64,000 bases of DNA from assembly GCA_039819785.1 (NCBI GenBank), contig JBCBRH010000022.1:1-64000 (forward strand), written 5' to 3'. Positions 56,328 to 64,000 of this stretch are shown piece by piece; the first letter of the stretch is position 1; each line of letters starts with the position of its first letter. The translations under genes were made by a program, and so were the position numbers. Origin of the DNA: JBCBRD01 sp039819785 (lineage in GTDB: Bacteria > Pseudomonadota > Alphaproteobacteria > Rhizobiales > Hyphomicrobiaceae). The notes beneath the pieces were generated by a model. The model was not told where the DNA came from, searched no databases, and saw only the letters and a list, made by a program, of their open reading frames with translations.

Positions 56328-57413
56328 GTGTCCAAGCAGGTTGATCCGGACGCCGCTTCCACACCCGTTCGCCCAGACCCGAGTAAACAGACACAGCCCC
56401 GGTGGGAAACAGAGGAGGACTTGATCCAATCCCTCTTTGCACCACTTAGCAGCGGCTTTCCGGGTGCATTCGGGCTGTTGGATGACGCAGCGCTTCTGAC
56501 CCCGCTCGACGGACATGGCATCGTTGTTTCAACTGACAACATTGTCGCCGGCCTCCACCTGCCTCCAACCGCAGACCCCTACGACGTCGCCTGGAAAGCA
56601 TTGGCTGTGAACGTCTCTGATGTGGTGGCCAAGGGGGCCACGCCAATTGCTTACACCCTGACCCTGATGCTGCCATCTGCGCTGGACTCCGCCTGGCTTG
56701 AGCGGCTTTGTGAAGGTTTGAACGACGCGCAGACGAAATTCGGCGTTCATCTTGCAGGTGGCGATACCGACCGCGCGCGCCACATCCAGGTGCCAGCCTA
56801 CACCGTCGGCATCACCATGTTTGGCGTCACACCCGCAAACGCCTTTACGCAGCGCACCACGGCGAACCCCGATGAACTGATCATCGTGACGGGCACCATC
56901 GGTGATGCAGCACTCGGCCTGCGACTGGAAACATCGGCTGACACATGCACCCAGTGGAGCCTGGCCATTGGCGCCCGCGAAAAGTTGCTGGCCAGATACC
57001 TCCGCCCGACACCAAGCGTCGATCTCGCACCAGTGATCGCTGACTATGCAACCGCCGCGATCGACATTTCTGATGGACTGATCAAGGACGTGGAGCGGCT
57101 TTGCCGAACATCGGGCGTTGGTGCACGCATTGAAGCGGACGCCGTTCCAATCAGTTTGGCGGCACGCGGTCTCATCAATGCCGGGATGGTTTCACTGGCT
57201 GACCTGCTGACGGGCGGTGAGGACTACTGCGTGGTGCTGACACTTCCCCCTGACAAAATGAAGGCGTTTCGGTTAGCGGCCGAGGACGCAGGAGCTTGCG
57301 CCGTCAGGATCGGTCGCACACATACCGACGCTGGTGATTTCCAGGTCATTGATTCCCAGGGGCGCGCGCTCTCATTTGAGAGCTCCGGCTGGGATCATCT
57401 TCAAAAACCCTGA
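56328..57413 (+). CDS. thiL: Thiamine-monophosphate kinase
   Basis: ThiL phosphorylates thiamine monophosphate to the diphosphate cofactor. The 361-residue product has the PurM-like fold: DDAALLTPLDGHGIVVSTDN with metal-binding acidic residues, DVAWKALAVNVSDVVAKGA, LAGGDTDRA, TGTIGDAALGL and DISDGLIKDVERLC. Start GTG 56328 has GGAG about ten bases upstream. The first ~45 residues are extra. It closes the rib-nusB-thiL run. Confidence 0.95.
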   Translation: MSKQVDPDAASTPVRPDPSKQTQPRWETEEDLIQSLFAPLSSGFPGAFGLLDDAALLTPLDGHGIVVSTDNIVAGLHLPPTADPYDVAWKALAVNVSDVVAKGATPIAYTLTLMLPSALDSAWLERLCEGLNDAQTKFGVHLAGGDTDRARHIQVPAYTVGITMFGVTPANAFTQRTTANPDELIIVTGTIGDAALGLRLETSADTCTQWSLAIGAREKLLARYLRPTPSVDLAPVIADYATAAIDISDGLIKDVERLCRTSGVGARIEADAVPISLAARGLINAGMVSLADLLTGGEDYCVVLTLPPDKMKAFRLAAEDAGACAVRIGRTHTDAGDFQVIDSQGRALSFESSGWDHLQKP

Positions 57414-57870
57414 GGTGACACGGGTCGGCCGGAAACGTTGCCGAAGCGCGTCTCTTGGTGGTGCAACTGCCAACGCCGGGACCGCGTAGCATTATTGCAA
57501 CTGAGCGATCGCTCACATTGATCCGGCAGTTTTTCGCGTGCAGGATCGGCAGAGGCAAACACACCGCAAGTCAGCCGATTTGCCCCGAATATGCCAAAAA
57601 CCAGGGAGCATTGGGGCGTCGGGAAGCATCTGCCGCAGCTAACGGACGTTAGACGCCGCCGCCGGATCGCCGTGGATGAACGCCGGGCAGAAGACCCATG
57701 CACAGCATAGTCTTGAGGTCACGCGAGCTTGATTGGTCTTTGTTTGGCCATAACCATCTCAATTAGGTTATTTAGAGTTCCATGCACGATAAACGAAAAG
57801 GCATCAGCGGACGCGTATCTTACCGTGTCAGCCAAACTCGTTTTGCACGACAAACCAACGGGGCAACTCC
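57414..57870. other. Intergenic region after thiL
   Basis: About 460 bases. Short frames on both strands look non-coding. No terminator or regulatory motif was recognised; the right part is richer in A+T and should hold the promoter of the next gene. Confidence 0.35.
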
Positions 57871-59247
57871 ATGACGTCCAAGCGCGAACGGTCAGGTTCA
57901 CACACCTCGCGCCGTGAACTTTTGAGAACCGGTTTGAGTGCAGGCGTGTCGGCCTTCGCGCTCAGTGCGGCGTCAAAGGCAGCGTCGGCTCAGTCAGATA
58001 GCCAATGGTGGGAAAAGATCATTGGCCACGGGACGCAGCTCGATAGCGTCGGTGCCTCCAGCAGAGAGGCGCGCGCCGCGCGTCGCCGCGCTGAGTTGAA
58101 GGACCTGCGCGAAGGGCCTGTGCCGCTCCGCAGCGACGAAATGCTGGAAAACCTGCGTGGCGCTGTTGAGCGCTATGAGCAAATCGCGGCGCGTGGTGGC
58201 TGGCCTCAGGTTCCAGGGCCACGCATGCTGCGACCCGGCGACGATGACGAGCGCGTGCCGCTGTTGAGGCGCCGGCTCCGCGCCACCGGTGATCTCGGGC
58301 CTGCACGTTTCAACTATGAAGGCTACGGATTTGATGGAGACCTGGAACAAGGTCTCATGCGCTTCCAGCAGCGGCATGGTTTGCGGGTTCGCGGTCGCGT
58401 GGACCGCCCGACTTTTGCAGCCTTGAACATCCCAGCCGACATGCGCCTGGCTCAACTGCGATTGAACATGCAGCGTGTGCGCGAACTCATTCGCGACCGG
58501 ATCGAAGACCGCTACATTCTCGTCAACGTGCCAGCTTTCCAACTGGAAGCGGTTGAGCGGTATGAGGTCCAGCGGCGTCACCGCGTCATCGTTGGGCGTT
58601 CAGGACGCGAAACGCCCTCCATCAAGGCCACAATCCAAGCGCTCAACTATTTCCCGTACTGGCGGGTGCCCGATAGCGTGGCGCGCATGGACCTGTTCCC
58701 GCGCCTGCAAAAAGAACCCGACTACCTCGAAAAAGAGCACATCCGCGCCTTGAAAGACCATTTCAACGGCGAAGAAATTAATCCGTCGACCATCGATTGG
58801 TCGCAGGCCAGCACGCAGCACATCAAGTTCAGGCAGGACCCTGGCGAGTGGAATGCGTTGGGTCTTGTGCGCATCGATATGCCAAACGAACATATCGTTT
58901 ACATGCACGACACACCGATGAAGAACCTGTTTGACCAGTCCGCGCGCGCCTACTCAGCCGGATGTGTCCGCGTCCAGAATGTGATGGAGCTGACCGAGTG
59001 GATCGCCCAATACGAAACAGGTTGGGACCAGCCAGGACGTTCAGCACAAATTGTAGACGCAGGTGCCCCTTTGACGGTGGAGCTCAGCCGCCCGATCCCC
59101 GTCTACTTCACCTACGTGACCGCGTGGAGCGACGGTCAGGGACAGGTGTCCTTCCGACCCGATATCTATGACCGCGACGGGTCACGCGTTTTCGCGGGCG
59201 ATTTTGATCCAGAAGAGCCACCACCACCGGTTACATTGACGCCTTAA
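57871..59247 (+). CDS. L,D-transpeptidase with Tat signal
   Basis: The 458-residue product starts with a twin-arginine signal (SRRELLRTGLSAG, then a hydrophobic stretch to about residue 40). A peptidoglycan-binding module (VPLLRRRLRATG through MRFQQRHGLRVRGRVD) is followed by a YkuD domain with His346 in MHDTPMKNLFDQ and catalytic Cys365 in SAGCVRVQN. Domain order equals that of the enzyme at 44791, but the export route differs. The exported hypothetical at 59343 may be its partner. Confidence 0.93.
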   Translation: MTSKRERSGSHTSRRELLRTGLSAGVSAFALSAASKAASAQSDSQWWEKIIGHGTQLDSVGASSREARAARRRAELKDLREGPVPLRSDEMLENLRGAVERYEQIAARGGWPQVPGPRMLRPGDDDERVPLLRRRLRATGDLGPARFNYEGYGFDGDLEQGLMRFQQRHGLRVRGRVDRPTFAALNIPADMRLAQLRLNMQRVRELIRDRIEDRYILVNVPAFQLEAVERYEVQRRHRVIVGRSGRETPSIKATIQALNYFPYWRVPDSVARMDLFPRLQKEPDYLEKEHIRALKDHFNGEEINPSTIDWSQASTQHIKFRQDPGEWNALGLVRIDMPNEHIVYMHDTPMKNLFDQSARAYSAGCVRVQNVMELTEWIAQYETGWDQPGRSAQIVDAGAPLTVELSRPIPVYFTYVTAWSDGQGQVSFRPDIYDRDGSRVFAGDFDPEEPPPPVTLTP

Positions 59248-59274
59248 CAGTGTTAATCTCTTAATAAGAATTAA
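59244..59274. promoter_or_regulatory. Cluster of four TTAA half sites
   Basis: TTAA occurs at 59244, 59253, 59261 and 59271, within 31 bases. TTAATCTCTTAATAA gives a TTAA-N7-ATAA arrangement (7 of 8) at 59253-59267. It is 76 bases before the next gene and partly overlaps the stop of the transpeptidase gene. A weak CtrA candidate. Confidence 0.35.
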
Positions 59275-59342
59275 CAGAATCATAACGTGTTCAGTTTAGC
59301 GTTCACGCACTAACACAGCGCAGAACGACCGGATGGCTGGAC

Positions 59343-59909
59343 ATGGATCAACGCTCAGCAGGCGCGAGGCATCAGACACGCGCCCAACGCAACGCAGTGC
59401 ACACCGCCCGTGGAGGTGCAAGCAAGGTGTTCGCAGCCATGCTATGCATGTTGTGCGGCGGGACAACTTTGGCGCATGCCAAACCCGCGCTGTCGGCGAA
59501 TGACGACCGAGATATTGCTCCCACGGTCAAAACAACAATCAAAGTCATTGCGACCACGAAGCCGCTGGACGATCGCGCGCCTCTGGATTTGATCAAGTCA
59601 AACCAGCCTGAGCACCTGTCAGGTGCAGACGGCTTCAATCAAAAACCGCACAGCCCGCCGATGGCAGAGCCGCTGCTGATCGAGCGGTCGGATGATCTGA
59701 TCTATGCAACCCGTGGCCCTGGAGCGGCTGGTGCCCCATCGGCGCAGTCAGCAACGTCTGCAACCGCCAGCGTCGAAGAAGACCTCGCACCTGCGACCGT
59801 CGAACGGACCTACCGTCCTCGCCCACGACGAGCTGCAAAAGCCGCATCGTCAGAACCATCCAAGACCTGGAAACGCTCGCTTGCTTTGAGCTTCCAGGAA
59901 GGCGACTGA
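59343..59909 (+). CDS. Exported hypothetical protein
   Basis: A 188-residue product with a basic N-terminus and a hydrophobic signal (KVFAAMLCMLCGGTTLAHA, residues 28-46). The mature part is Ser/Ala/Pro-rich and likely disordered, ending in RPRPRRAAKAASSEPSKTWKRS. No family recognised. GGATGG is upstream of ATG. It sits downstream of an L,D-transpeptidase gene and a TTAA cluster. Confidence 0.6.
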   Translation: MDQRSAGARHQTRAQRNAVHTARGGASKVFAAMLCMLCGGTTLAHAKPALSANDDRDIAPTVKTTIKVIATTKPLDDRAPLDLIKSNQPEHLSGADGFNQKPHSPPMAEPLLIERSDDLIYATRGPGAAGAPSAQSATSATASVEEDLAPATVERTYRPRPRRAAKAASSEPSKTWKRSLALSFQEGD

Positions 59910-60319
59910 GCCAGCGCGACGGCCTTGATCAGGTCCTGCGGGAAAGCAGTGGGCAAGCAAGGCAGCCTGCGTTCGCGGGCCGGTAGCGCAGCAACGGCTC
60001 TTGTCACGAGATGCAGCGGCTGACGGTCGCCCCATTTCTCAAGGATGCCATTGCAAGTCAAAGCGCCACGCATGGCCGCTTGAAGCTCCCCATCAATGGT
60101 CAACCAAACATCGCGCTTTCAAAACGGGTATTGGATCGACTTTATCCATGCGCGCTCTAAAAAAATCTCAATCAAACGACCCGTGCGGATGAAAAGACGA
60201 TAAAGCACAGTGTTTAGCACAACCCCTTGAGAGTTATATCTTTTGGAGCGAAAGATGGCTGGAATGTCCCATAAACCCTGACAAATTGATTCGAATTTCC
60301 ATCAATCTGTTTAGCTTGG
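59910..60319. other. Upstream region of the repeat-protein gene
   Basis: About 410 bases of intergenic DNA that become A+T-rich towards the CtrA box at 60320. No gene recognised. The full gap to the repeat-protein start is 563 bases. Confidence 0.4.
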
Positions 60320-60334
60320 TTAAAGGGTTGTTAA
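60320..60334 (+). promoter_or_regulatory. Perfect CtrA box before the repeat-protein gene
   Basis: TTAA, AGGGTTG, TTAA, followed by C: all eight consensus positions and the extra C of the common TTAAC form. It lies 138 bases before the start of the repeat protein. It is the best CtrA match I found in the window. Confidence 0.65.
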
Positions 60335-60472
60335 CAACCGATATGCGAGTCTGGCGGTGTTGGAAATCGGGGGACATCAAGACGTCGAAATCGCCAATTG
60401 ACGACGGCATTTTCGAGCCGGCTTCCTCACACAAATTCTTCTCTAAGCATCATAGAATTGAAGGAAACCTGA

Positions 60473-61378
60473 ATGAGCAAGCTTGCTACTTTCGTGCGCG
60501 CACCCTTGGCTGCCGTTGCAGCCGTTTCAGTGTCGGCAATGGTATTCACTGCTCCCGCCAGCGCCTGCTTCCAAGGCAATTGTACTGGTTTCGGTGTTGG
60601 GCAAAGCGCGAACCAAAACATGGGCTTCTTCCCAGATCCAGTGTTTGGTGTCGGGCAAAACGCACGGCAGAATGTCGGATTGATGGCCCCTCCGTTTTTC
60701 GGCCTTGGTCAGAAACCACAGCAGAACGTCGGAATTGCTTTCCCCGGCTTCGGGATTGTTAATCCTTGGATCGGTGTTGGTCAAAACGCAAAACAAAACA
60801 TGGGCGTGTTTCCAGCCCCAATTTTGGGCGTTGGCCAGAACCCACGGCAGAATGTCGGATTGATGGCCCCTCCGTTTTTTGGCCTCGGTCAGAAACCACA
60901 GCAGAACATGGGAATTGCTTTCCCGGGTTTCGGTCTCGGTAACCCATGGATGGGTGTCGGTCAGAACCCGCGCCAAAACGTCGGAATTGCTTTACCTGGC
61001 TTCGACATTTTTAATCCTTGGAATCCTTGGATAGGCGTCGGTCAAAACGCACGCCAGAACGTCGGATTTGCCTATCCTGGTCTCGGCATTAATCCCATGT
61101 TGAACTGGGGCATTACGACCCCTTGGGGATCACCAACGAGCTGGGGGCTTCCACAACAGGCCTCTGCCAATCCACAGTTCGGCATTCCTCCGACGTTCCT
61201 GTTCTCGGTCGGTGTGCAAACTCAAGGCTACCAGCAACCACGTGCAGCGACGGGCTATCAGCCAGTGCAGTGCTCGATCGGTTCCGTTGGCGCCCTGACC
61301 AAGAGCGTGGCTGATTGCGAAAAAGCCGGCGGCGATGTTGTCGGCGCCAAGCACATGGTCAATGCCGCACGTCAATAA
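60473..61378 (+). CDS. Exported GVGQNxRQNxG repeat protein (undescribed)
   Basis: The 301-residue product has a signal peptide (cleavage after ASA, residue 31), a repeat region (41-210) and a C-terminal part. The core motif G-V/L-G-Q-x-x-x-Q-N-V/M-G occurs eight times, starting at residues 41, 59, 77, 101, 119, 137, 161 and 188. Spacings of 18, 18 and 24 make a 60-residue super-repeat present twice, matching an almost identical 180-base DNA duplication. Linkers are Pro/Phe/Trp-rich (APPFFGLGQ, PGFGxxNPW). Cysteines occur only at the ends (32, 37, 267, 282). The Gln/Asn/Gly pattern resembles amyloid or beta-helix fibre proteins, but no known family is recognised. Confidence 0.85.
   Translation: MSKLATFVRAPLAAVAAVSVSAMVFTAPASACFQGNCTGFGVGQSANQNMGFFPDPVFGVGQNARQNVGLMAPPFFGLGQKPQQNVGIAFPGFGIVNPWIGVGQNAKQNMGVFPAPILGVGQNPRQNVGLMAPPFFGLGQKPQQNMGIAFPGFGLGNPWMGVGQNPRQNVGIALPGFDIFNPWNPWIGVGQNARQNVGFAYPGLGINPMLNWGITTPWGSPTSWGLPQQASANPQFGIPPTFLFSVGVQTQGYQQPRAATGYQPVQCSIGSVGALTKSVADCEKAGGDVVGAKHMVNAARQ
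60650..60920 (+). repeat. 180-base direct repeat inside the repeat-protein gene
   Basis: The block around 60665-60740 recurs at 60845-60920 with few base changes (for example AATGTCGGATTGATGGCC in both), exactly 180 bases apart. It encodes the 60-residue super-repeat. The near identity suggests recent duplication or conversion. Confidence 0.85.
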
Positions 61379-61394
61379 GACGGAATGTTTCTCA

Positions 61395-61430
61395 GGGACC
61401 GGCTTTCCAAAGCCGGTCCCTTTGTCTTTT
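61395..61430 (+). terminator. Rho-independent terminator after the repeat-protein gene
   Basis: GGGACCGGCTTT and AAAGCCGGTCCC form a perfect 12-base-pair stem around CC, followed by TTTGTCTTTT. It stands between the repeat-protein and caspase-fold genes, so they are not simply co-transcribed. Confidence 0.93.
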
Positions 61431-61454
61431 CACTTTTAATTTGAGGTGTTCCCG

Positions 61455-62591
61455 ATGGGTGCCGCTCGATACGCCGCATGTTGCCTCGCCGTTGTTGCTT
61501 CCATCGTAACCACGTCGATTGCACAGGCAGACGTAAAGCAAACGTTTTTGTTGGCTCTTGCAGCCTGCCCGCCATGGAAGGCCATTCCCGACGATCCGAA
61601 AACGACAAAGCTGATGGCAAACTCTTGCCAAAAGGACATCGAGACGATCGTCCCTGCTTTGCAGAAATCGTTTTCAATCACGCCTGAACTCACCTCCACA
61701 CGCTTGAACGAACAGGCGGACTTTGCTGGCATTGAAACGGCAATTAAAGGTTTGGCTGAGAAGGCAACATCAAACGACCGTGTTGTCATCTACTTGAACT
61801 TCCACGGTGGCGAATTGCCGGTGTACTACAAAGGCTACGTGACAACAGACGAGTTGCTCGCAGCCTACACCAAGGACAAACCAAAAGACTTTGCGAAAGC
61901 GACCAAGGACAAAGTCTGGATGACGGTTCGCTACTTGCGCGATCTCGTTGACCAGATCAAAGCAGAGGAAATCATTGTGATTTTCGAAGCCTGCGAATCC
62001 GATGCGGGAATGCATGACTTCAGATATGACCTCGCAGAACGTTACAAGCATAACTGGCAAGGCCGCGAAGCCGTCATATTCAGCTCGCGCGCAAACCAGG
62101 CCGCGGCCTACAATGCCGCTGGTACCAAGGCCTTGTTCACAGATACTCTGGCAAATCAGCTCATGTCAGCCGACACAGGCAATATGCGCGACCATATCGA
62201 AACAGCAAGCATCACCACCCATCGTTCGCGCCGCCAAACGTGCATGAATGACGACAACCGGGAAAATCTTTTCGACGATCGTCAGACCTACCTTGAAGGG
62301 TGCACGCAAAGGCCGGAAGTCTTTGACCCGTATGGCCTGCTGGATGATATCCAAATCGGCGGTGTCACCGACGACAGTCATTGGCGGAAAATGCAAAAAC
62401 TCGCAAAGGCAGACGCACCAAAAATCAAGGCTAAAAAAGCCAAGGAAGCCGCGAAAAAAGCAGCCAAGAAGGCTGCCGAGAAAACAGCCAAAGCAAAAGC
62501 TGACGCTGACGCCTATAAGCATTCGCCAGTGAACGAAGACCCCTTCGCCTGGGCAAAGCCCTTCCTGGAGCCGACATCCAGCCGCTGGTAA
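61455..62591 (+). CDS. Exported caspase-fold (C14-like) protein
   Basis: 378 residues from ATG 61455, with GAGG upstream. A signal peptide (AACCLAVVASIVTTSIAQA) leads to a caspase-like domain. The catalytic pair appears as His117 in VIYLNFHGGE and Cys180 in IIVIFEACESDAG, in the order and spacing of metacaspase/orthocaspase proteins. FSSRANQAAAYNAAGTKALF is like the substrate-side loop after the Cys. The C-terminal ~60 residues are Lys/Ala-rich (AKEAAKKAAKKAAEKTAKAK), probably disordered. An exported caspase fold is unusual. It is next to the repeat-protein gene. Confidence 0.78.
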   Translation: MGAARYAACCLAVVASIVTTSIAQADVKQTFLLALAACPPWKAIPDDPKTTKLMANSCQKDIETIVPALQKSFSITPELTSTRLNEQADFAGIETAIKGLAEKATSNDRVVIYLNFHGGELPVYYKGYVTTDELLAAYTKDKPKDFAKATKDKVWMTVRYLRDLVDQIKAEEIIVIFEACESDAGMHDFRYDLAERYKHNWQGREAVIFSSRANQAAAYNAAGTKALFTDTLANQLMSADTGNMRDHIETASITTHRSRRQTCMNDDNRENLFDDRQTYLEGCTQRPEVFDPYGLLDDIQIGGVTDDSHWRKMQKLAKADAPKIKAKKAKEAAKKAAKKAAEKTAKAKADADAYKHSPVNEDPFAWAKPFLEPTSSRW

Positions 62592-62643
62592 GTATCTGTC
62601 ACCGTCTGAGCGTCCATTCAGACAATAACTAAAAAACAATGAG

Positions 62644-62680
62644 AGATCGGCTGCGTTTAATTGCGCGGCCGGTCTTTTTT
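62644..62680 (+). terminator. Rho-independent terminator after the caspase-fold gene
   Basis: AGATCGGCTGCG pairs with CGCGGCCGGTCT (two wobble pairs) around an eight-base loop, followed by six T. Confidence 0.82.
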
Positions 62681-62881
62681 ATTGCCTGAAAAACAGAATA
62701 AGCAGTCAGGTGCGGACAACTTGAAACGGATATTTACAGAACCCAAACCAAAACTCTTTACGATCCGGGCTGGAGTATACCGCAATTGGTTGCTGCCACG
62801 GATGCTGGCTGCGGGTTTGGCCTGGAAGCCAGCCAGAAAGCCGGGCAGCTACTCGGCCCAGTGTGTTTTGAGGTGCATTTG
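62681..62881. other. Intergenic region before the efflux adaptor gene
   Basis: About 200 bases with no gene recognised; in-frame upstream extension of the adaptor is rejected because ATG 62882 has its own ribosome binding site. Confidence 0.4.
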
Positions 62882-63940
62882 ATGAAGTTTTTCGCGTATG
62901 GAGCCATTGCTCTTCTGGTGGCGGCAGGTGCTGCAACCATATTGCAATCGCCCAAAGTGGTGTCAGCCGAAGCGAAAGTCACCGGACCCGCGCCAAAGCC
63001 CCAGACTGTTTCGGTCGCGCGTGCGAAAACATCTCAAGTGCAAGACACCTTTGAAGCCTACGGCGACCTGGCGCCAATCCGTACCGTTGACGTTTCACCA
63101 CAAATCACAGGGCACGTCCGTAGGATCTATGTTTCCAGCGGTCAGTTCGTCGAAAAAGACGAGATTCTGATTGAGCTAGATACAACGGTGCCCGATGCTG
63201 AACTATCAGCTGCAAAAGCGCAGCTCGCTTCAGCTGAAGCCGACTTGCGGCGCAAAACAACCCTGGCAAAAGACGGTAACGTCACCAATGTGGCACTCGA
63301 TTTGGCCGAATTGAATGTCCAGGTTGCCCGCGCAGATGTAGCCGTCAAATCCGCCAAGCGGGCCCTGCACACGGTGCGCGCCCCTTTCGCAGGGCAGCTG
63401 ACACAAATTTCAATCAGTGAAGGCGCATTTGTCAGCGCCGGTCAGGTTCTCTTCAAACTGCAAGACGAAAGCCAATTGCGCGTCGATTTCAGCGTAGCAG
63501 AACGCCTGTGGTCGAAACTCAAAGTCGGCCAGAAGGTTTCCATCAAAACCGATAACCGTTCCGGGACAAACGTGGACGGCAAACTCACGTACATTGCACC
63601 CGTTGCGGACGCCAACAGCCGCAGCCTTGCCGTGAACGGGCTGATTGACAACGAGCATCGCAGCCTCGTGGGCGGCCTCTTCGTTGAGGTGAGCGTCAAG
63701 CTTGGCGCACGCGATGATGTCCTTGTTGTTCCAACAACAGCCGTGCTTCAGGAACTGAGCGGCAGCTACGTCTTCGTCGTTGAACAGGGAAAGGTGCACC
63801 GGCGCAAAGTCGTCCTGGGAGAACGATACGGCAAGACCGTTGAGATCAAAACCGGATTGGGGTCTGGAAGCTCGGTCGTGGTGGGCGGGCAGGATCGCCT
63901 CCGCGATGCCATGCCGGTCACTGTTGCGGTCAGGGGCTAA
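62882..63940 (+). CDS. RND efflux periplasmic adaptor (MFP) subunit
   Basis: About 352 residues: signal or anchor segment (GAIALLVAAGAATIL), then the membrane-fusion layout with a beta strand lobe (PQITGHVRRIYVSSGQFVEKDE), a short coiled-coil hairpin (AQLASAEADLRRKTTLA ... LAELNVQVARADVAVKSAKR), a second lipoyl half (TVRAPFAGQLTQISISEGAF), a beta-barrel with VDFSVAERLWSKLKVG and a membrane-proximal domain. It links an inner-membrane RND pump to an outer-membrane channel. ATG 62882 has GAGG upstream. The pump gene starts six bases after the stop. Confidence 0.93.
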   Translation: MKFFAYGAIALLVAAGAATILQSPKVVSAEAKVTGPAPKPQTVSVARAKTSQVQDTFEAYGDLAPIRTVDVSPQITGHVRRIYVSSGQFVEKDEILIELDTTVPDAELSAAKAQLASAEADLRRKTTLAKDGNVTNVALDLAELNVQVARADVAVKSAKRALHTVRAPFAGQLTQISISEGAFVSAGQVLFKLQDESQLRVDFSVAERLWSKLKVGQKVSIKTDNRSGTNVDGKLTYIAPVADANSRSLAVNGLIDNEHRSLVGGLFVEVSVKLGARDDVLVVPTTAVLQELSGSYVFVVEQGKVHRRKVVLGERYGKTVEIKTGLGSGSSVVVGGQDRLRDAMPVTVAVRG

Positions 63941-63946
63941 GGCACC

Positions 63947-64000
63947 ATGAACCTCTCAGATGTCTGCATCCAGCGTCCGGTCTTTTCGATTGTCCTCAGC
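63947..64000 (+). CDS. RND efflux pump inner-membrane subunit, N-terminus only
   Basis: The window ends 54 bases into this gene. The visible 18 residues, MNLSDVCIQRPVFSIVLS, are the typical start of AcrB/MexB-like RND transporters (xRPVFxxVL before the first membrane helix). It follows the adaptor gene by six bases, so the two form an operon. Confidence 0.85.
   Translation, partial: MNLSDVCIQRPVFSIVLS

Noticed and set aside
60473..60568. Lipoprotein signal on the repeat protein
   Set aside because: A Cys follows ASA, but the -3 position is Ala, not the usual Leu; signal peptidase I cleavage is more likely.
60473..61378. CRISPR-like array from regular DNA repeats
   Set aside because: The repeats lie within one protein-coding frame, follow codon periodicity and have no unique spacers.
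60473..61378. Curli (CsgA) homologue
   Set aside because: The Q-N-G pattern is reminiscent, but the motif, spacing and Pro/Trp linkers do not match the CsgA repeat.

Overview
The window comes from an alphaproteobacterium, most likely Hyphomicrobiales or a close relative. The evidence is a CtrA/SciP cell-cycle pair, a fliJ-like gene divergent from ctrA, an ALA synthase of the C4 pathway, the NDUFA12 complex I subunit, a coenzyme B12-dependent ribonucleotide reductase, and an LdtR-like MarR gene next to an L,D-transpeptidase. It reads as ordinary chromosome: no insertion sequence, phage, integrase or CRISPR array was seen. It starts inside the C-terminal end of a large surface protein and stops inside the first codons of an RND pump gene.

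Layout. 0-10 kb: large-protein remnant, tRNA-Met, mnmA, sciP with a CtrA box, a tandem NTF2-like protein, a GluR0-like ligand-gated K+ channel, a long uvrB, and a nucleoside deoxyribosyltransferase. 10-20 kb: MFS/spermidine-synthase-like fusion, SDR, DksA/TraR-like protein, small secreted proteins, MBL-fold hydrolase, ctrA and fliJ. 20-32 kb: small membrane and exported unknowns, aspartate-type aminotransferase, alpha/beta hydrolase, envelope-targeted MsrA and MsrB, sfsA, a CinA-N-like protein, an RlpA-like protein lacking the usual catalytic residues, and acidic unknowns. 32-48 kb: nrdJ with tandem NrdR boxes, NDUFA12, DUF1330, DUF2155, a CdiI_2-like protein, hemB, extensin-like protein, an enoyl-CoA hydratase family protein, LdtR, L,D-transpeptidase and hemA. 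48-57.5 kb: a cobalamin-binding-fold protein beside hemA, glyA, nrdR, then the compact set ribD-ribE-ribB-ribH-nusB-thiL. 57.8-64 kb: a second, Tat-type L,D-transpeptidase, an exported unknown, an exported GVGQNxRQNxG repeat protein behind a perfect CtrA box, an exported caspase-fold protein, and an RND efflux adaptor with its pump.

How the parts connect. CtrA has predicted sites before its own gene, before sciP (its known antagonist) and before the repeat-protein gene, so the last may be a cell-cycle-timed envelope component. NrdR, encoded at 51.3 kb, has a clear tandem operator in front of nrdJ at 36.3 kb. Tetrapyrrole genes (hemA, hemB), a B12-fold regulator candidate and a B12-dependent enzyme (nrdJ) lie in one neighbourhood. 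Peptidoglycan or envelope factors (two L,D-transpeptidases, LdtR, RlpA-like, extensin-like, Msr pair) recur through the window.

The best candidate for an undescribed system is 60.3-62.7 kb: the CtrA-controlled amyloid-like repeat protein followed by a secreted caspase-fold protein, each closed by its own terminator. Their functional link is inference from adjacency and shared export.
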